Translations under genes and position numbers: made by a program | In this document: one piece after another, positions 16,616 to 26,817 of the stretch | Position numbering within the stretch: the stretch's first letter is position 1 | Layout: every line of letters begins with the position of its first letter | NCBI RefSeq assembly: GCF_000212735.1 | Contig: NC_015510.1 | Location: 6,697,001 to 6,761,000, forward strand | Length of the DNA stretch: 64,000 nt | Direction: 5' to 3' | DNA from: Haliscomenobacter hydrossis DSM 1100 | GTDB lineage: Bacteria; Bacteroidota; Bacteroidia; Chitinophagales; Saprospiraceae | Notes under the pieces: model-generated | What the model was told of the DNA's origin: nothing | The model's input: only the letters and a program-made list of their open reading frames with translations | Database searches by the model: none

Positions 16616-19057
16616 ATGAAAGGAATTGTTACATTAGCTTTCATGATTTTGACGTCATCATTTCTTGGCGCACAAGCACCTACCATCAACAGCATTAACC
16701 CGCTGAGCAACAGTGTAGGCAAGTTTCAAAAATTTGAAGCGCTGGTAGATCTAAGTGCTTCTTTTTCCAATCCTTACGATTATGACCAGGTCGCCCTCAG
16801 CGGCGTATTTGTTGCCCCCAGTGGCAAACAGGACACCTTGGATGGCTTTTACATGCAAGATTATAGCCTCAACACCAGCAATGGTAGCCTCAGTGCCAAT
16901 GGCAGTGGTGGCTTTCGCATCCGCTTTTCGCCCACCGAAACCGGAACCTGGACTTTCAACCTCAAAGTAAAAACTGCGGCTGGTGAAAGCGTCGTCCGCT
17001 CGGGCAGTTTTGAGTGTGTCGATTCTGACAATCGGGGATTTATCCGCAAAAACACCACCAATTACCTGGCCTTCGACAATGGGGAAGCTTACATTCCGGT
17101 TGGCCAAAACGTGTGTTGGCAAAACGGAAATGCCTATCTCGATTACAAAAAATGGCTGGGCAAAATGGGGGCAGCCAAGGCCAATTTCATGCGTTTGTGG
17201 CTGGCCCATTGGGGTTTGGGCCTTGAATGGCGTAACGGTAATGTTGGGGGTAACGGATTCGAAGGCTTGAAAAAATACCGGCAAAACAATGCCTACTACA
17301 TCGACTGGATGTTGGAAGAATGCGCCAGTCAGGGCATCTACATGATGTTCTGCATCAACCACCACGGGCAGGTTTCTTCCAACGTAAATCCCAACTGGAG
17401 TGAAAACCCCTACAATGCGGCCAATGGTGGCCCTTGTGCCCAAACCTGGAATTTTTTCGACCTGGACGCTGCCAAAAACCTGCACAAAAACCGCCTGCGT
17501 TACATCGTAGCCCGCTGGGGCTACAGCAGCAACGTCATGTCCTGGGAGCTATTTAACGAAGTCAGTTTTACCGATCAATTTGCGAATGCCTCCGTACGTA
17601 ACGCCGTGCGTACCTGGCATGACGAAATGGGGCAATACCTCAAAAAGCTGGACCCCCGCAAACACCTCGTCACCACCAGTTACGGCGGGGATGAAGACCC
17701 CGAGTTGTGGCGCTTGCCTTCAATGGATTTTACCCAAAACCACTTGTACGCGGATGTAGAAAATGTGGAAAAAGCAGTGGCAGGTAAAGGTCTGGACAAC
17801 CTCAGCGCTTTTGGAAAACCTACGTATGGCGGTGAGTTTGGCATCAGTGTAGGCGGCGAAGGCCTGTCAACCATTGATCCCCAAGGCATCCACATCCACA
17901 ATACCATGTGGGCTTCAGCTTTTTCGGGGGCATTGGGTGCCGCAGCGACCTGGTGGTGGGATTCCTACGTGGAGCCCCGCAATTTGTACCCTTTGTTTAC
18001 GCCCCTGAGCAATACCCTGGCTAAGGTGCCCTTGTTGCAAGGCAATTTTAAACCCGCCAGTGCCCGAACCCTCGGGGGTGGGGGAGGAGAGTTGTCTATC
18101 TCGCCCGTAGCCGATTGGGGGCAAGCCACCGACAACAAAATCATTGTAGACGATACGGGTGCGGTGACGCCCGCCAATGCCCGCTTGAGCAAGTTTTTGT
18201 ACGGCTCACAATGGAATACCCAATTGCGCAATCCGCCGACTTTTGAAGTGTTTTTCGCGAATGGGGGCAAGTTCAAAGTTCAAACCGGGAGCAGCAAAGG
18301 GCAAACGCCTTCGGTGGCGATATACCTTGACGATAAACTGGTCAAAGACCATCCCAATGCAGCAGTCAACACGGTTTATAGCATCGATGTGCCGCCAGGG
18401 CTGCACCGCATCAAAGTTGACAATCTGGGCACCGATTGGATGGGCATCAGCGCCTACCAGATTGAAGGCGTGGCCGTATCTCCACATGCGGTATACGCCG
18501 TGCGGGCGGCAAATGGAGCAATGGCCGCAGGTTGGATCCACAATTCCAAATACAATTGGCGACACGTGCGCGAAAAAGGGGAACCTACTGTGGTCGTCAA
18601 TGGCGCGGTAAGCGTGAATGAACTGCAAAATGGCTTGTACAAAGTGAGTTTTTACAATTGTACGACGGGAGAGATCATCACGACCTTCAAAGGACTGAAT
18701 GTACAAAACGGGACCTTGAATTTTGGTGTTCCCGACTTTTTATGGGATCTGGCTTTTGTCGCCGAAAAAGACGATACCACGGTTCCAACATTGGAGATCG
18801 TATTGGATTTGTCCATCAATATTTACCCCAATCCGGTGAACATTGGTGGGGCTTTGCAAATTGATACCCGCAATTTACCCGCTGGAGAATACCGCATCGA
18901 TGTGTTCAACATCAGTGGGCAATTGGTTCAGCAAAAGTTCATCAGTTCCTTTGGTCAGGTGGAATCCATTGCTACGGCGGGGCTTACGCCGGGGGGATAC
19001 TTGCTGCGCTTGAGTCAGGGGGAACGGGCCACGGTGGTACGGTTTGTGGCGCAGTAA
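16616..19057 (+). CDS. GH5-like glycoside hydrolase with DUF5060 and T9SS sorting domain
   Basis: 813 residues from 16616; ATGs at 16580 and 16592 are possible but lie before the signal peptide MKGIVTLAFMILTSSFLGAQA. After the signal comes an immunoglobulin-like DUF5060 unit (about 25-115), then a TIM-barrel of cellulase type. Glu315 in SWELFNEV is the likely acid/base and Glu407 in TYGGEFG the likely nucleophile. A beta-sandwich region (about 515-625) may bind carbohydrate. The last 80 residues are a type A T9SS sorting domain (NIYPNPVN ... GEYRIDVFNISGQLVQ ... GGYLLRLS), so the enzyme is exported through the type IX system. It probably cuts a plant or algal beta-glycan or mannan, but the linkage is unknown. 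The hybrid regulator gene follows. Confidence 0.8.
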   Translation: MKGIVTLAFMILTSSFLGAQAPTINSINPLSNSVGKFQKFEALVDLSASFSNPYDYDQVALSGVFVAPSGKQDTLDGFYMQDYSLNTSNGSLSANGSGGFRIRFSPTETGTWTFNLKVKTAAGESVVRSGSFECVDSDNRGFIRKNTTNYLAFDNGEAYIPVGQNVCWQNGNAYLDYKKWLGKMGAAKANFMRLWLAHWGLGLEWRNGNVGGNGFEGLKKYRQNNAYYIDWMLEECASQGIYMMFCINHHGQVSSNVNPNWSENPYNAANGGPCAQTWNFFDLDAAKNLHKNRLRYIVARWGYSSNVMSWELFNEVSFTDQFANASVRNAVRTWHDEMGQYLKKLDPRKHLVTTSYGGDEDPELWRLPSMDFTQNHLYADVENVEKAVAGKGLDNLSAFGKPTYGGEFGISVGGEGLSTIDPQGIHIHNTMWASAFSGALGAAATWWWDSYVEPRNLYPLFTPLSNTLAKVPLLQGNFKPASARTLGGGGGELSISPVADWGQATDNKIIVDDTGAVTPANARLSKFLYGSQWNTQLRNPPTFEVFFANGGKFKVQTGSSKGQTPSVAIYLDDKLVKDHPNAAVNTVYSIDVPPGLHRIKVDNLGTDWMGISAYQIEGVAVSPHAVYAVRAANGAMAAGWIHNSKYNWRHVREKGEPTVVVNGAVSVNELQNGLYKVSFYNCTTGEIITTFKGLNVQNGTLNFGVPDFLWDLAFVAEKDDTTVPTLEIVLDLSINIYPNPVNIGGALQIDTRNLPAGEYRIDVFNISGQLVQQKFISSFGQVESIATAGLTPGGYLLRLSQGERATVVRFVAQ

Positions 19058-19094
19058 AAAAGGTGTATTTTTCACACACGATGCGGTTTTATTT

Positions 19095-19186
19095 CGCGCA
19101 GATTTCACACAGATTTTTTCACAGATTCCTCACAGATTTTTCTGCGTCAAATCTGTGAGCTAATCTGTGTTAAATCTGCGTGAAAT
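19095..19186. repeat. word-type hairpin, CACAGATTT words
   Basis: Left arm 19095-19142 repeats CACAGATT with spacers; right arm 19149-19186 repeats AATCTGTG and AATCTGCG and pairs with it over most of its length. The loop is under 10 bases. It lies 37 bp after the GH5 stop and 41 bp before the hybrid-regulator start. Confidence 0.75.
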
Positions 19187-19227
19187 GAAGCCCTTGTGGG
19201 GAAGAGTAGTATATGTAGCATCAGATT

Positions 19228-22200
19228 ATGATACACAAGCGATTTTGGATTTTGTTGCTGGTTTTGGTCTTCTGGGGTGGTGTGCAGGCACAAGAACCCT
19301 CTTTCAGCCGTTTGCCCGAAGATATGGTGGTATCCAACGTGGCGGCTACAGCCATGTACCAGGACAAAAAAGGATTCTTGTGGGTAGGTACCTGGAATGG
19401 TTTGTATCGCTATGATGGCTATAACCTGAAAAAATTCAAACTCACGATTACTTCGCCAGACGAAATTAAGGGAGAAAAAATCATCGCCCTGTACGAAGAC
19501 CGGGAGGGCTATTTATGGGTAGGAACTGAAAATACGGGGCTTTACCGCCTGGACCGCACCACCGAGCAATTCAAAGTGTACCAGCATGACCCCAACAACA
19601 AAAAATCACTGCCCGACAACAAGGTCGCCAGCATTTTTCAAGACGATCAGGGCAAAATTTGGGTGGGTACCCTCAAGGGCTTGGCCAGTTTAAACGCCGA
19701 CCACAGTTTTACCCGTTTGGAAAACGCGGAGATCAGCAACATTGAGATTACCTGTACCATTCGGGGGCGCGACGGCTCGTATTGGTTTGGCAGCACCTAT
19801 GGCGTATTCCGGGGTATCCTGACGCCGAATGGTCGGTTTTCCATCACCCGGATGGAAGTAGTGCCTGCGGGTACGCCCAGCAATCTCGCCCCTGCGCACA
19901 ACCACATTTACGACATTAAAGAAGATCCACGCAAGGACAATATCTTTTGGATTGGCAGTCGCAACGGGTTGAAACGCCTCGATTTTGCCAGTAACCAGAT
20001 TCAGCACATTCAAGCTTCACCGGGAGGTTTGTCCAATAATTTGATCACCAGCATTGTGTTTCCTTCGGGGCAAAACGACGGTGGGTTTTTCATCGGAACC
20101 GACTACGGATTGAATTATTATTTGCCCGATCAGGGGCTGTTCAAAAGTTATTTCCATGTGCCCAAACAGACGGGTTCTTTGCACGCCAGTACGGTGCTCA
20201 GCCTGTGTGAAGACCGGGTGGGGCAAATTTGGGTAGGCACCAACAAGGGGGTGGGCAAAATGAATTTTTTGCGCAATCCCTTTTCTGCCCTGCATCTCCC
20301 CGAAGACGTGAGCATCAACAGCATGTCTTACGCCAATGACCGTCTGTGGGCGGGCAGTTTTGGGCAGGGTATTTTTGAGATCATCCGCAACAAAGACCAA
20401 ATTAGCTACCGTAAGATTCCTTTGAATGGGCAGGCCAATTTTATCCACGCCTTACACGCCGATAAAAAAGGCAACATCTGGGCGGGTACCCGGGGCGAAG
20501 GATTGCTGGTGTTTAAAGCCGACAATCCAGCGCAGCGCAAACAATACACCGATGCCAACGGACTGAGCCACAATTACATCATGAGCGTTGGAGAAGACGA
20601 ACGTGGCATCATGTGGCTGGGAACCTGGGCGGGAGGCTTGATTCGTCATGACCCCAATACGGGTGCCTTTAACATTTACAGAACCATCAAAGGCGGGGGC
20701 AATTTGGCGCAATTCCCCATTGTGCTGACTTTTGAATACAAAAATGAAGCCGGGAAGTCGGTACTCTGTGTAGGCACCCGAGGAGGAGGTTTGTTGGAAC
20801 TGGAATTGGACAAAGCGGGCTTTCCGCAAAAACTCCTGCGCAAATCGACCAACAATCCCACCCAAAATCAAACCATTTCCAGCAATTTTATCAATTGTTA
20901 TTGGAAAGATGTTTTTGGCCGCACCTGGATTGGCACAGAAGATGGATTGAACCTCTGGAATCAAAAAACGAACGTATACAAGCACTTTTTTAAAACCGAT
21001 GGGCTACCCGATGACATCATTCAATCCCTGGCCGAAGATGAAAATGGGAACTTGTGGGTTTCTTCCACCAAAGGGGTCAGCCGTTTTTCACCCGAACGCA
21101 GCAAAAAAGATTACTGCCGGGTGTATGACTTGCAGGATGGACTACCCTCCAATTTTTTTAACTCCAATGTAAGCTGTTACACCCAGGATCGCTACGTGTT
21201 TTTCGGCAGCAACAATGGGTTTTTGTATTTCCAACCCCACCAAATTCGCGACAACCCGGTGGCACCAACGGTAGAACTGGTCGATTTTCGTTTGTTCAAC
21301 CATTCTTTGCAAGTTGGTGAAAAAGTACACAACCGGGTGGTGCTCAACCAAAACATTGGCGAAACCCCCGAGCTGCTGCTGCGCCACAGCGACAATTTAT
21401 TTTCCATCGAATTTGCCGCCTTGCATTTTTTAGAGCCCAACAAGAACCAGTACAAGTTTCGCCTGCTGGGGTTCAACGACAACTGGATCCCTTCCGACGC
21501 CAAAGAACGAGTGGCGCATTACAGCAATTTATCGCCGGGCAAATACACCTTTGAAGTCCAGGCCGCCAACAACGATGGTTTGTGGGCAAAAGAACCCGCC
21601 CGTTTGGAGATTCGGGTTTTGCCTCCTTTTTGGTTGACCTGGTGGGCTTACCTGATTTATTTGGGTATCATTGCTGCGGCCATCTGGATGTACCGCCAAA
21701 GTATTTTGGTGCGGGAAAAACTGCGCAACCAGGTCAAAATGGAGACCTTCAAACGGGAGAAGACCGAAGAACTGGGACAAATGAAAATCCATTTTTTTAC
21801 CAACATCTCCCACGAACTGCGCACGCCGTTGACCTTGTTGGTTTCTCCACTGGAAGATTTGCTCAAACAGGAAAATACCGACGCCTCCACCCACGAGATG
21901 TACACCCTGATGCACCGTAATGTGGAGCGTTTGAAAAGTATGATCGACCAGTTGCTGGAGTTTCGGAAAATTGAAGAAGGTTTGTTGCACCTGGAAGTGG
22001 TAGAAACCGATCTCGTCCGGTTTTTCAAAAACATCGCCATTGCGTTCCGCGATTTGGCCCGGCACCGCAACATCCAGTTCAGTTTTGTTTCCAGCGTAGA
22101 AGAACTCAAAGCCTGGGTAGACCGCGATCTGTTGGAAAAAGTGCTCTTTAACTTGCTCTCCAACGCTTTTAAATACAGCGACGACCATGGGCAGATTTTG

Positions 22201-23373
22201 ATGAAACTGGACTGCAATGAGCAACAGGTGGTTTTTTCCCTGGAAGACAATGGCATTGGTATCCCGACGGAGGAAATGCCCCATATCTTCGAACAATTTT
22301 ACCGCGCCCGCTCCAGCCAGCACGGCAATCGCCGCCAGGGTACAGGCATTGGTCTGGCCCTGACCAAAAGCATTGTAGAACTACACAAAGGCTCGATTGA
22401 AGCCTACAGCATGATCAATCGGGGTTCGGTTTTTGTGGTCAAATTGCCGCTGGGGAGTAGTCATTTTCCTCCGGAAGTCATCAAATTGTACTACCGCGAC
22501 CCCGAGGATTCGGACCATTATCCCTACGATCAAAACACCAAACTGGTTGATACGCCACAGGAAGAACTGATCCAATCGGATAACCCGCTGGTGCTGGTGG
22601 TCGAAGACAATGCCGATATTCGCACCTACATCCGGCGCAGCCTGTACCCCGATTATGAGGTGATCGAAGCCGAAAATGGTCAGGAAGGTTTGGAAAAAAC
22701 CCGCAAACTGATTCCTGACATCATCATTTCAGACGTCATCATGCCCGAATTGGATGGGTTTGAATTGTGCCGCACTGTCAAGCAGGAAGAAGCCACGGCG
22801 CATATTCCGGTCATTTTGCTCTCCGCGCGTTCTTCCCAAATGTACCAGGTAGAAGGCTACGATACGGGTGCCGACGACTACATTGCCAAACCCTTCAGCA
22901 TCGACCTGCTGCAAGCCCGCATCCGCAATTTGCTCAACAACCGGGAACGCATCCAACGGCATTTTGACCAGGAATTTGTGCGCAAACACGAGGTCGACAT
23001 CTCGCCCGCGGAATTGAGCATCAACCACCTGGACAAGCAGTTTTTGGAAAAATGCATCGCCCTGGTGGAAAAACACATCGAAGACCCGGACTATTCCGTG
23101 GAGCAAATGAGCCATGAACTTCTGGTGAGCCGCATGCAGCTCTACCGCAAAATTAAGGCCATCACGGGGGAATCTCCCAACCACTTCATCCGCACCATTC
23201 GGGTAAAACGCGCCGCACAACTGCTGGAAAAAGGCTACTCCGTGGCCGAAACCACCTACAAAGTGGGCTTCCAGGATTTGAAGTATTTCCGGGAGTGTTT
23301 TAAGAAGCAGTTTGGGATGAACCCTTCGGAGTTTGTGCAGCAGGTGCCGAAGATTTCGAGTGGCTTGAATTAG
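19228..23373 (+). CDS. hybrid two-component system regulator (one-piece sensor kinase plus AraC activator)
   Basis: 1,381 residues. A signal peptide (MIHKRFWILLLVLVFWGGVQA) precedes a periplasmic sensor made of about 14 Reg_prop beta-propeller repeats (recurring GxLWVGT- and KIWVGT-type strands) and a Y_Y_Y domain ending near residue 795. A membrane helix at about 800-822 leads to a HisKA domain with His862 (NISHELRTPL), an HATPase_c domain with N-box near 968, a receiver domain (about 1127-1245) with phospho-acceptor Asp1169 in ISDVIMPELDG, and a C-terminal AraC helix-turn-helix (about 1275-1375). All catalytic residues are in place. This class senses oligosaccharides in the periplasm and switches on nearby polysaccharide-use genes, so the GH5 gene and the SusC/SusD genes are its expected targets. 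Confidence 0.95.
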   Translation: MIHKRFWILLLVLVFWGGVQAQEPSFSRLPEDMVVSNVAATAMYQDKKGFLWVGTWNGLYRYDGYNLKKFKLTITSPDEIKGEKIIALYEDREGYLWVGTENTGLYRLDRTTEQFKVYQHDPNNKKSLPDNKVASIFQDDQGKIWVGTLKGLASLNADHSFTRLENAEISNIEITCTIRGRDGSYWFGSTYGVFRGILTPNGRFSITRMEVVPAGTPSNLAPAHNHIYDIKEDPRKDNIFWIGSRNGLKRLDFASNQIQHIQASPGGLSNNLITSIVFPSGQNDGGFFIGTDYGLNYYLPDQGLFKSYFHVPKQTGSLHASTVLSLCEDRVGQIWVGTNKGVGKMNFLRNPFSALHLPEDVSINSMSYANDRLWAGSFGQGIFEIIRNKDQISYRKIPLNGQANFIHALHADKKGNIWAGTRGEGLLVFKADNPAQRKQYTDANGLSHNYIMSVGEDERGIMWLGTWAGGLIRHDPNTGAFNIYRTIKGGGNLAQFPIVLTFEYKNEAGKSVLCVGTRGGGLLELELDKAGFPQKLLRKSTNNPTQNQTISSNFINCYWKDVFGRTWIGTEDGLNLWNQKTNVYKHFFKTDGLPDDIIQSLAEDENGNLWVSSTKGVSRFSPERSKKDYCRVYDLQDGLPSNFFNSNVSCYTQDRYVFFGSNNGFLYFQPHQIRDNPVAPTVELVDFRLFNHSLQVGEKVHNRVVLNQNIGETPELLLRHSDNLFSIEFAALHFLEPNKNQYKFRLLGFNDNWIPSDAKERVAHYSNLSPGKYTFEVQAANNDGLWAKEPARLEIRVLPPFWLTWWAYLIYLGIIAAAIWMYRQSILVREKLRNQVKMETFKREKTEELGQMKIHFFTNISHELRTPLTLLVSPLEDLLKQENTDASTHEMYTLMHRNVERLKSMIDQLLEFRKIEEGLLHLEVVETDLVRFFKNIAIAFRDLARHRNIQFSFVSSVEELKAWVDRDLLEKVLFNLLSNAFKYSDDHGQILMKLDCNEQQVVFSLEDNGIGIPTEEMPHIFEQFYRARSSQHGNRRQGTGIGLALTKSIVELHKGSIEAYSMINRGSVFVVKLPLGSSHFPPEVIKLYYRDPEDSDHYPYDQNTKLVDTPQEELIQSDNPLVLVVEDNADIRTYIRRSLYPDYEVIEAENGQEGLEKTRKLIPDIIISDVIMPELDGFELCRTVKQEEATAHIPVILLSARSSQMYQVEGYDTGADDYIAKPFSIDLLQARIRNLLNNRERIQRHFDQEFVRKHEVDISPAELSINHLDKQFLEKCIALVEKHIEDPDYSVEQMSHELLVSRMQLYRKIKAITGESPNHFIRTIRVKRAAQLLEKGYSVAETTYKVGFQDLKYFRECFKKQFGMNPSEFVQQVPKISSGLN

Positions 23374-23385
23374 GAGGTTGGTGTA

Positions 23386-24900
23386 TTACTTTTGATTTTG
23401 TTGATTGTACAAAACCAACAATTGAGGAAAGGTCGATACGCCTTGAACAATCAACTTGGTTACTTCACCGACGGTGTGAAAATAAGAACCCAGGACGATA
23501 TCCACGTCACCGTCTTTGTCAAAGTCACCGGCTTCCATGGTCAACCATTTGCCCAGCGCGGCTTCGGGGGTAGAAAAGGCTTTGAAGAGTAAATTCCCTT
23601 CGTTGGACAAATAAATAAAGCTCTGTGCGGGCTTTTCCAGATCGGCATAAAAAGAGATGGCGGCAATGTCGATATCTCCATCGTTGTCAAAGTCTCGGGC
23701 CATCGCTTTGCTGCAGCCGTAAAGTGGATAAAAAAAAGCTGCTTTAAAATTGTCCCGCCCATCATTCAAATACACCCGAACCCCATGATAAGGTTTCAGG
23801 ATGGCCGAGTAATCCCAATTGTCGCCATTGGTCAGGAGAATATCCTGGAACCCATCCCGATTGAAATCCGCCAATTCGAAATAACTGGATCCATAAACGG
23901 GCGGAAACTGCAAGACTATTTTTTCTTCAAACTGGCCTTTTCCCCGATTGTAAAAAATACTGATCGCTTCATAGGCCTGGGACCGGAGTACCATGAGGTC
24001 ATTTTTTTGATCCCCATTAAAATCTTTGATTTCCACCCTTCTTGAGCCAGGTAAGGCACTCAGGACATGTTCTTTTGAGGTATCTGCGCTTTCATACCAG
24101 GCCAGTTTGCCCCGGTTGTTGCCAAAGCTGCACACCACGATGTCTTCTTTTCCATCCTCGTTGAGGTCACCAGCAGCAAATTGAATGGGCCGGGCGAGCT
24201 CTTGAATGTTCAATGCGTTGGGGTCTCCGTCCAATGAAAGCAACTGGCCTTGTGCTTGGTCGGAAGGGGCAATGCTGCCGATGCTGAGCAAGCGGGGGGC
24301 TTTGTTGCGCGGAAAATCGATATCCGTTGCCGGACTCTTGATGTTGGCTCGATTGATGAGCTGAAAGCGATGGTTGGTGATGAACAATTCATGGTGGGCA
24401 TCGCCGATAAAAAAGTGCAAGGTAGCTGGATCAAATTTGATGAGGGTGGTTTGAGGGTATTGATGATCGGCGAGTGTGGCGGAGTACGCTTTGAATTGAG
24501 GCAATTGATCGGCGAGGGGTAAAGTTGTTTTTTGGGCGGGAAGTTCGTCGGGGGCCTCTTGTTCGAAATAATCAACGATTTGCTTCCACTCGGTTTTTGA
24601 CATTAGCGGCGTTTCAGGATAAATATTCCATGCTTTCAGTATTTTTTCTTCTTCCGGGGCACGCTCCTGCAGCGGAGCAACCATACTTTTTATGCCAAGG
24701 CGCATGCCCATATTGGGCAAAACACTGTTCACCCAGGTTTTTTTATCCAAGAGGGCGGGTTCGGTAAAAAGATGACAGCTTTGGCAATACTTTAGGGCGA
24801 GTTTTTTCCCATCTGGAGGAATGCCTTCGGAATCAATTAGGCCAATTGATACCAGCCATAAACTGATGAGGAACGTCGCCAAAAGTATACCCTTTTTCAT
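23386..24900 (-). CDS. secreted c-type heme / FG-GAP (VCBS) repeat protein
   Basis: 504 residues with an N-terminal hydrophobic export segment (MKKGILLATFLISLWLVSIG). A single heme c site CQSCH lies at residues 39-43, with a possible distal methionine in LPNMGMRLG about 30 residues later. Residues about 200-500 contain FG-GAP/VCBS blades with calcium-type loops: DLNEDGKEDIVV, DFNGDQKNDLMV, DFNRDGFQDILL, DFDNDGDIDIAA and DFDKDGDVDIVL. It is probably a periplasmic or surface electron-transfer or glycan-binding protein. It follows the SusC/SusD genes on the same strand but is separated from them by a terminator and the palindromic element at 24919-25080. Its stop lies 12 bp from the convergent hybrid-regulator stop. 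Confidence 0.8.
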   Translation of the reverse strand: MKKGILLATFLISLWLVSIGLIDSEGIPPDGKKLALKYCQSCHLFTEPALLDKKTWVNSVLPNMGMRLGIKSMVAPLQERAPEEEKILKAWNIYPETPLMSKTEWKQIVDYFEQEAPDELPAQKTTLPLADQLPQFKAYSATLADHQYPQTTLIKFDPATLHFFIGDAHHELFITNHRFQLINRANIKSPATDIDFPRNKAPRLLSIGSIAPSDQAQGQLLSLDGDPNALNIQELARPIQFAAGDLNEDGKEDIVVCSFGNNRGKLAWYESADTSKEHVLSALPGSRRVEIKDFNGDQKNDLMVLRSQAYEAISIFYNRGKGQFEEKIVLQFPPVYGSSYFELADFNRDGFQDILLTNGDNWDYSAILKPYHGVRVYLNDGRDNFKAAFFYPLYGCSKAMARDFDNDGDIDIAAISFYADLEKPAQSFIYLSNEGNLLFKAFSTPEAALGKWLTMEAGDFDKDGDVDIVLGSYFHTVGEVTKLIVQGVSTFPQLLVLYNQQNQK

Positions 24901-24918
24901 GCGTTTAATTTTTCACTT

Positions 24919-25080
24919 AGAGCATGTCTAAAATTTTTCGTTTTGCTGCAAATGGCCCGATTTAGGGTAAATTTCGTTCCGAAAATGCTCATGTAGCGCG
25001 GCTACACTCCGCTTTTCGTGCCTCATTCACCCTAAATCGGCCTCATTTTCGCTTAAAACAAAAATATTTAGACATGCTCT
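24919..25080. repeat. 162-bp palindromic element, copy 1
   Basis: The ends AGAGCATGTCTAAA and TTTAGACATGCTCT are exact complements. Inward, CGATTTAGGGT (24958-24968) pairs with the complement segment around 25028-25038, and GTAGC pairs with GCTAC around the central loop near 24993-25005. A second copy lies at 34675-34835 in the same orientation. Here it sits 18 bp before the start of the minus-strand heme/FG-GAP gene. See the finding for the compensatory changes. Confidence 0.85.
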
Positions 25081-25090
25081 AAAACAAAAA

Positions 25091-25125
25091 TAGACTGCTA
25101 GTGAGTCATCCTCACCAACAGTCTA
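25091..25125 (-). terminator. terminator after SusD
   Basis: Arms 25091-25105 and 25111-25125 pair at 13 of 15 positions (outer TAGACTG, inner GTGAG/CTCAC) with a 5-base loop. Read on the minus strand the stem is followed by a T-rich run (complement of 25081-25090), as expected for a factor-independent terminator. It lies about 80 bp after the SusD stop. Confidence 0.75.
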
Positions 25126-25204
25126 CTTAAAATAATACAAAACACTAAAATCAATTCTGCTAGTATGCTAATGACGCCATCAAAATGGCCAGGGCATTAG
25201 CATG

Positions 25205-26779
25205 CTATTTAACATCCCAGAAGATGCGCGTAGCCAAATTGTCCTTACCACTTACGGCTGTGTAGTTGGTAGGATTGTAAATGGACTCACTGGTTGGATA
25301 AAACCAACGCACCGGTGGTTGTTTTTGAGTATTGGCCGGGTCGTCGCGGAATGTGAATTTAGGCAAATCCAGGCGTCTGATCTCAGACCACAGGTCTACT
25401 GGCTGTACCACGTTGAAGTGGATCCACTTCTGGGTGGCAATCAGATTCAATTTGTCAGTATTGGTCGCCCAGTTCACTGCAGCACTGGTGATGTAGCTGT
25501 TGATCTCGGTATCATTGGTGGCTGCAGGTGCAGGTGTGGTGGCATCGTTGCTCAACTTGCTCACGTTGTAATAAAACTCTACCGACTGCTTGATGGCATT
25601 TTCATAAGCTGCTTTGGCTTGTGCATCATTGTTGGCTTTGAGGTAATATTCGGCCATGAGCAGGCTAACTTCAGCAGCAGTGATCACGATGCCCGGAAAA
25701 AATTGGTTGCGGCTCATGGTTGAACGGTTGTACAAAGACAAGGTACCGCCAGCAACCAGTGCAGTTTGGGCAGAAGCATCCAAGAGCGGATCCAAACCCT
25801 TGTATTCACCGGCAGCATTGAGCCCTGGCTCAAACATGACGCGCAGACGAGGGTCTGCACTTGTTTTCATGTGGTCAATCATCTTTTGGCCAGCAACGTT
25901 GCCATCCCAGTCTTCCAAACCAGAACGGAAGTTCTTGGAGTGGATATCGGTATTCAAATCGTACACATTGATTTGAATGTTTTGTGCATTGTTGCTCACC
26001 ACAGGATACTTGGTTGGATCAGCCAGGATGCTGGCGATTTCAGTGTTGACCCGTCCTTGCAAAGAAGCTACACCCGACACCCGGGTCAACATGCGCAAAC
26101 GCAGGGAGTTGCAATACCGCTTCCACGCAGTAACATCACCTTTGTTGAGGAAATCCTGGGTTTTGAAGCCAACCAGGATACCTGGAGAAACAGTAAGTGT
26201 ATTCAACTCATCCGCCAATGCTTTCAACTCATCCAGCATTTTGGCATAAATAGCCTCTGCTCCATCGTATTTCGCGTAGGATTTTTCATAATCCCCACCA
26301 TTTGTACTCAGCAAAGCTGCGGTAGAAAATGGAATGTCGCCATGCAAATCCACTACCCGTTGGGTATGGTCATAGAGGTAAACGGTAGCGGCAATCATGT
26401 AAATGCGGCGATCTTTTTTGTCGACCTCTTCAAGTTTGCCATAAACCTTTTCCAATTCACGGTACTGTGCCAGGAACCCGTAGTAGGTGTCCCAGCGATT
26501 CCCCAAACCCGCTGATGGGGGAATGTACTGGTTGTCGGAATTCACCCATCCCACTGCCTGGTTCCAGCGCTGTAGGGATGTGCGCAACACGACAAAGTAG
26601 TTCCAATAGTCTGGCAAAACATACCACTTGTTGGCATTCAAAAAGCCGGTGAATTGTTTTTCAACAGTAGTGGCCGTGATTTTAGAAGGATCAGCATAGC
26701 TCGACTCGAAGTCAGCTTTTTGGCAGGCCACCGTAAGCACAACCAGTGCGAAAAACGCTATATAAATTTTTGATTTCAT
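25205..26779 (-). CDS. SusD/RagB-family outer-membrane lipoprotein (SusD-like_2 type)
   Basis: 524 residues from the ATG at 26779 (an ATG three codons earlier is also possible). The signal MKSKIYIAFFALVVLTVACQK ends in a lipobox cysteine. Helical TPR-like SusD features are present: EKVYGKLEEVDKKDRRIYMIAATVYLYDHTQRVVDLHGDIPFS and a C-terminal part with AEVSLLMAEYYLKANNDAQAKAAYENAI and WIHFNVVQPVDLWSEIRRLDLP. It forms the surface lid that hands glycans or peptides to its SusC partner, encoded 38 bp upstream on the same strand. A terminator follows at 25091-25125. Confidence 0.92.
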   Translation of the reverse strand: MKSKIYIAFFALVVLTVACQKADFESSYADPSKITATTVEKQFTGFLNANKWYVLPDYWNYFVVLRTSLQRWNQAVGWVNSDNQYIPPSAGLGNRWDTYYGFLAQYRELEKVYGKLEEVDKKDRRIYMIAATVYLYDHTQRVVDLHGDIPFSTAALLSTNGGDYEKSYAKYDGAEAIYAKMLDELKALADELNTLTVSPGILVGFKTQDFLNKGDVTAWKRYCNSLRLRMLTRVSGVASLQGRVNTEIASILADPTKYPVVSNNAQNIQINVYDLNTDIHSKNFRSGLEDWDGNVAGQKMIDHMKTSADPRLRVMFEPGLNAAGEYKGLDPLLDASAQTALVAGGTLSLYNRSTMSRNQFFPGIVITAAEVSLLMAEYYLKANNDAQAKAAYENAIKQSVEFYYNVSKLSNDATTPAPAATNDTEINSYITSAAVNWATNTDKLNLIATQKWIHFNVVQPVDLWSEIRRLDLPKFTFRDDPANTQKQPPVRWFYPTSESIYNPTNYTAVSGKDNLATRIFWDVK

Positions 26780-26817
26780 TGTTGACAAATTTTCAAGTTT
26801 ACCATAAAAAATAAGGA

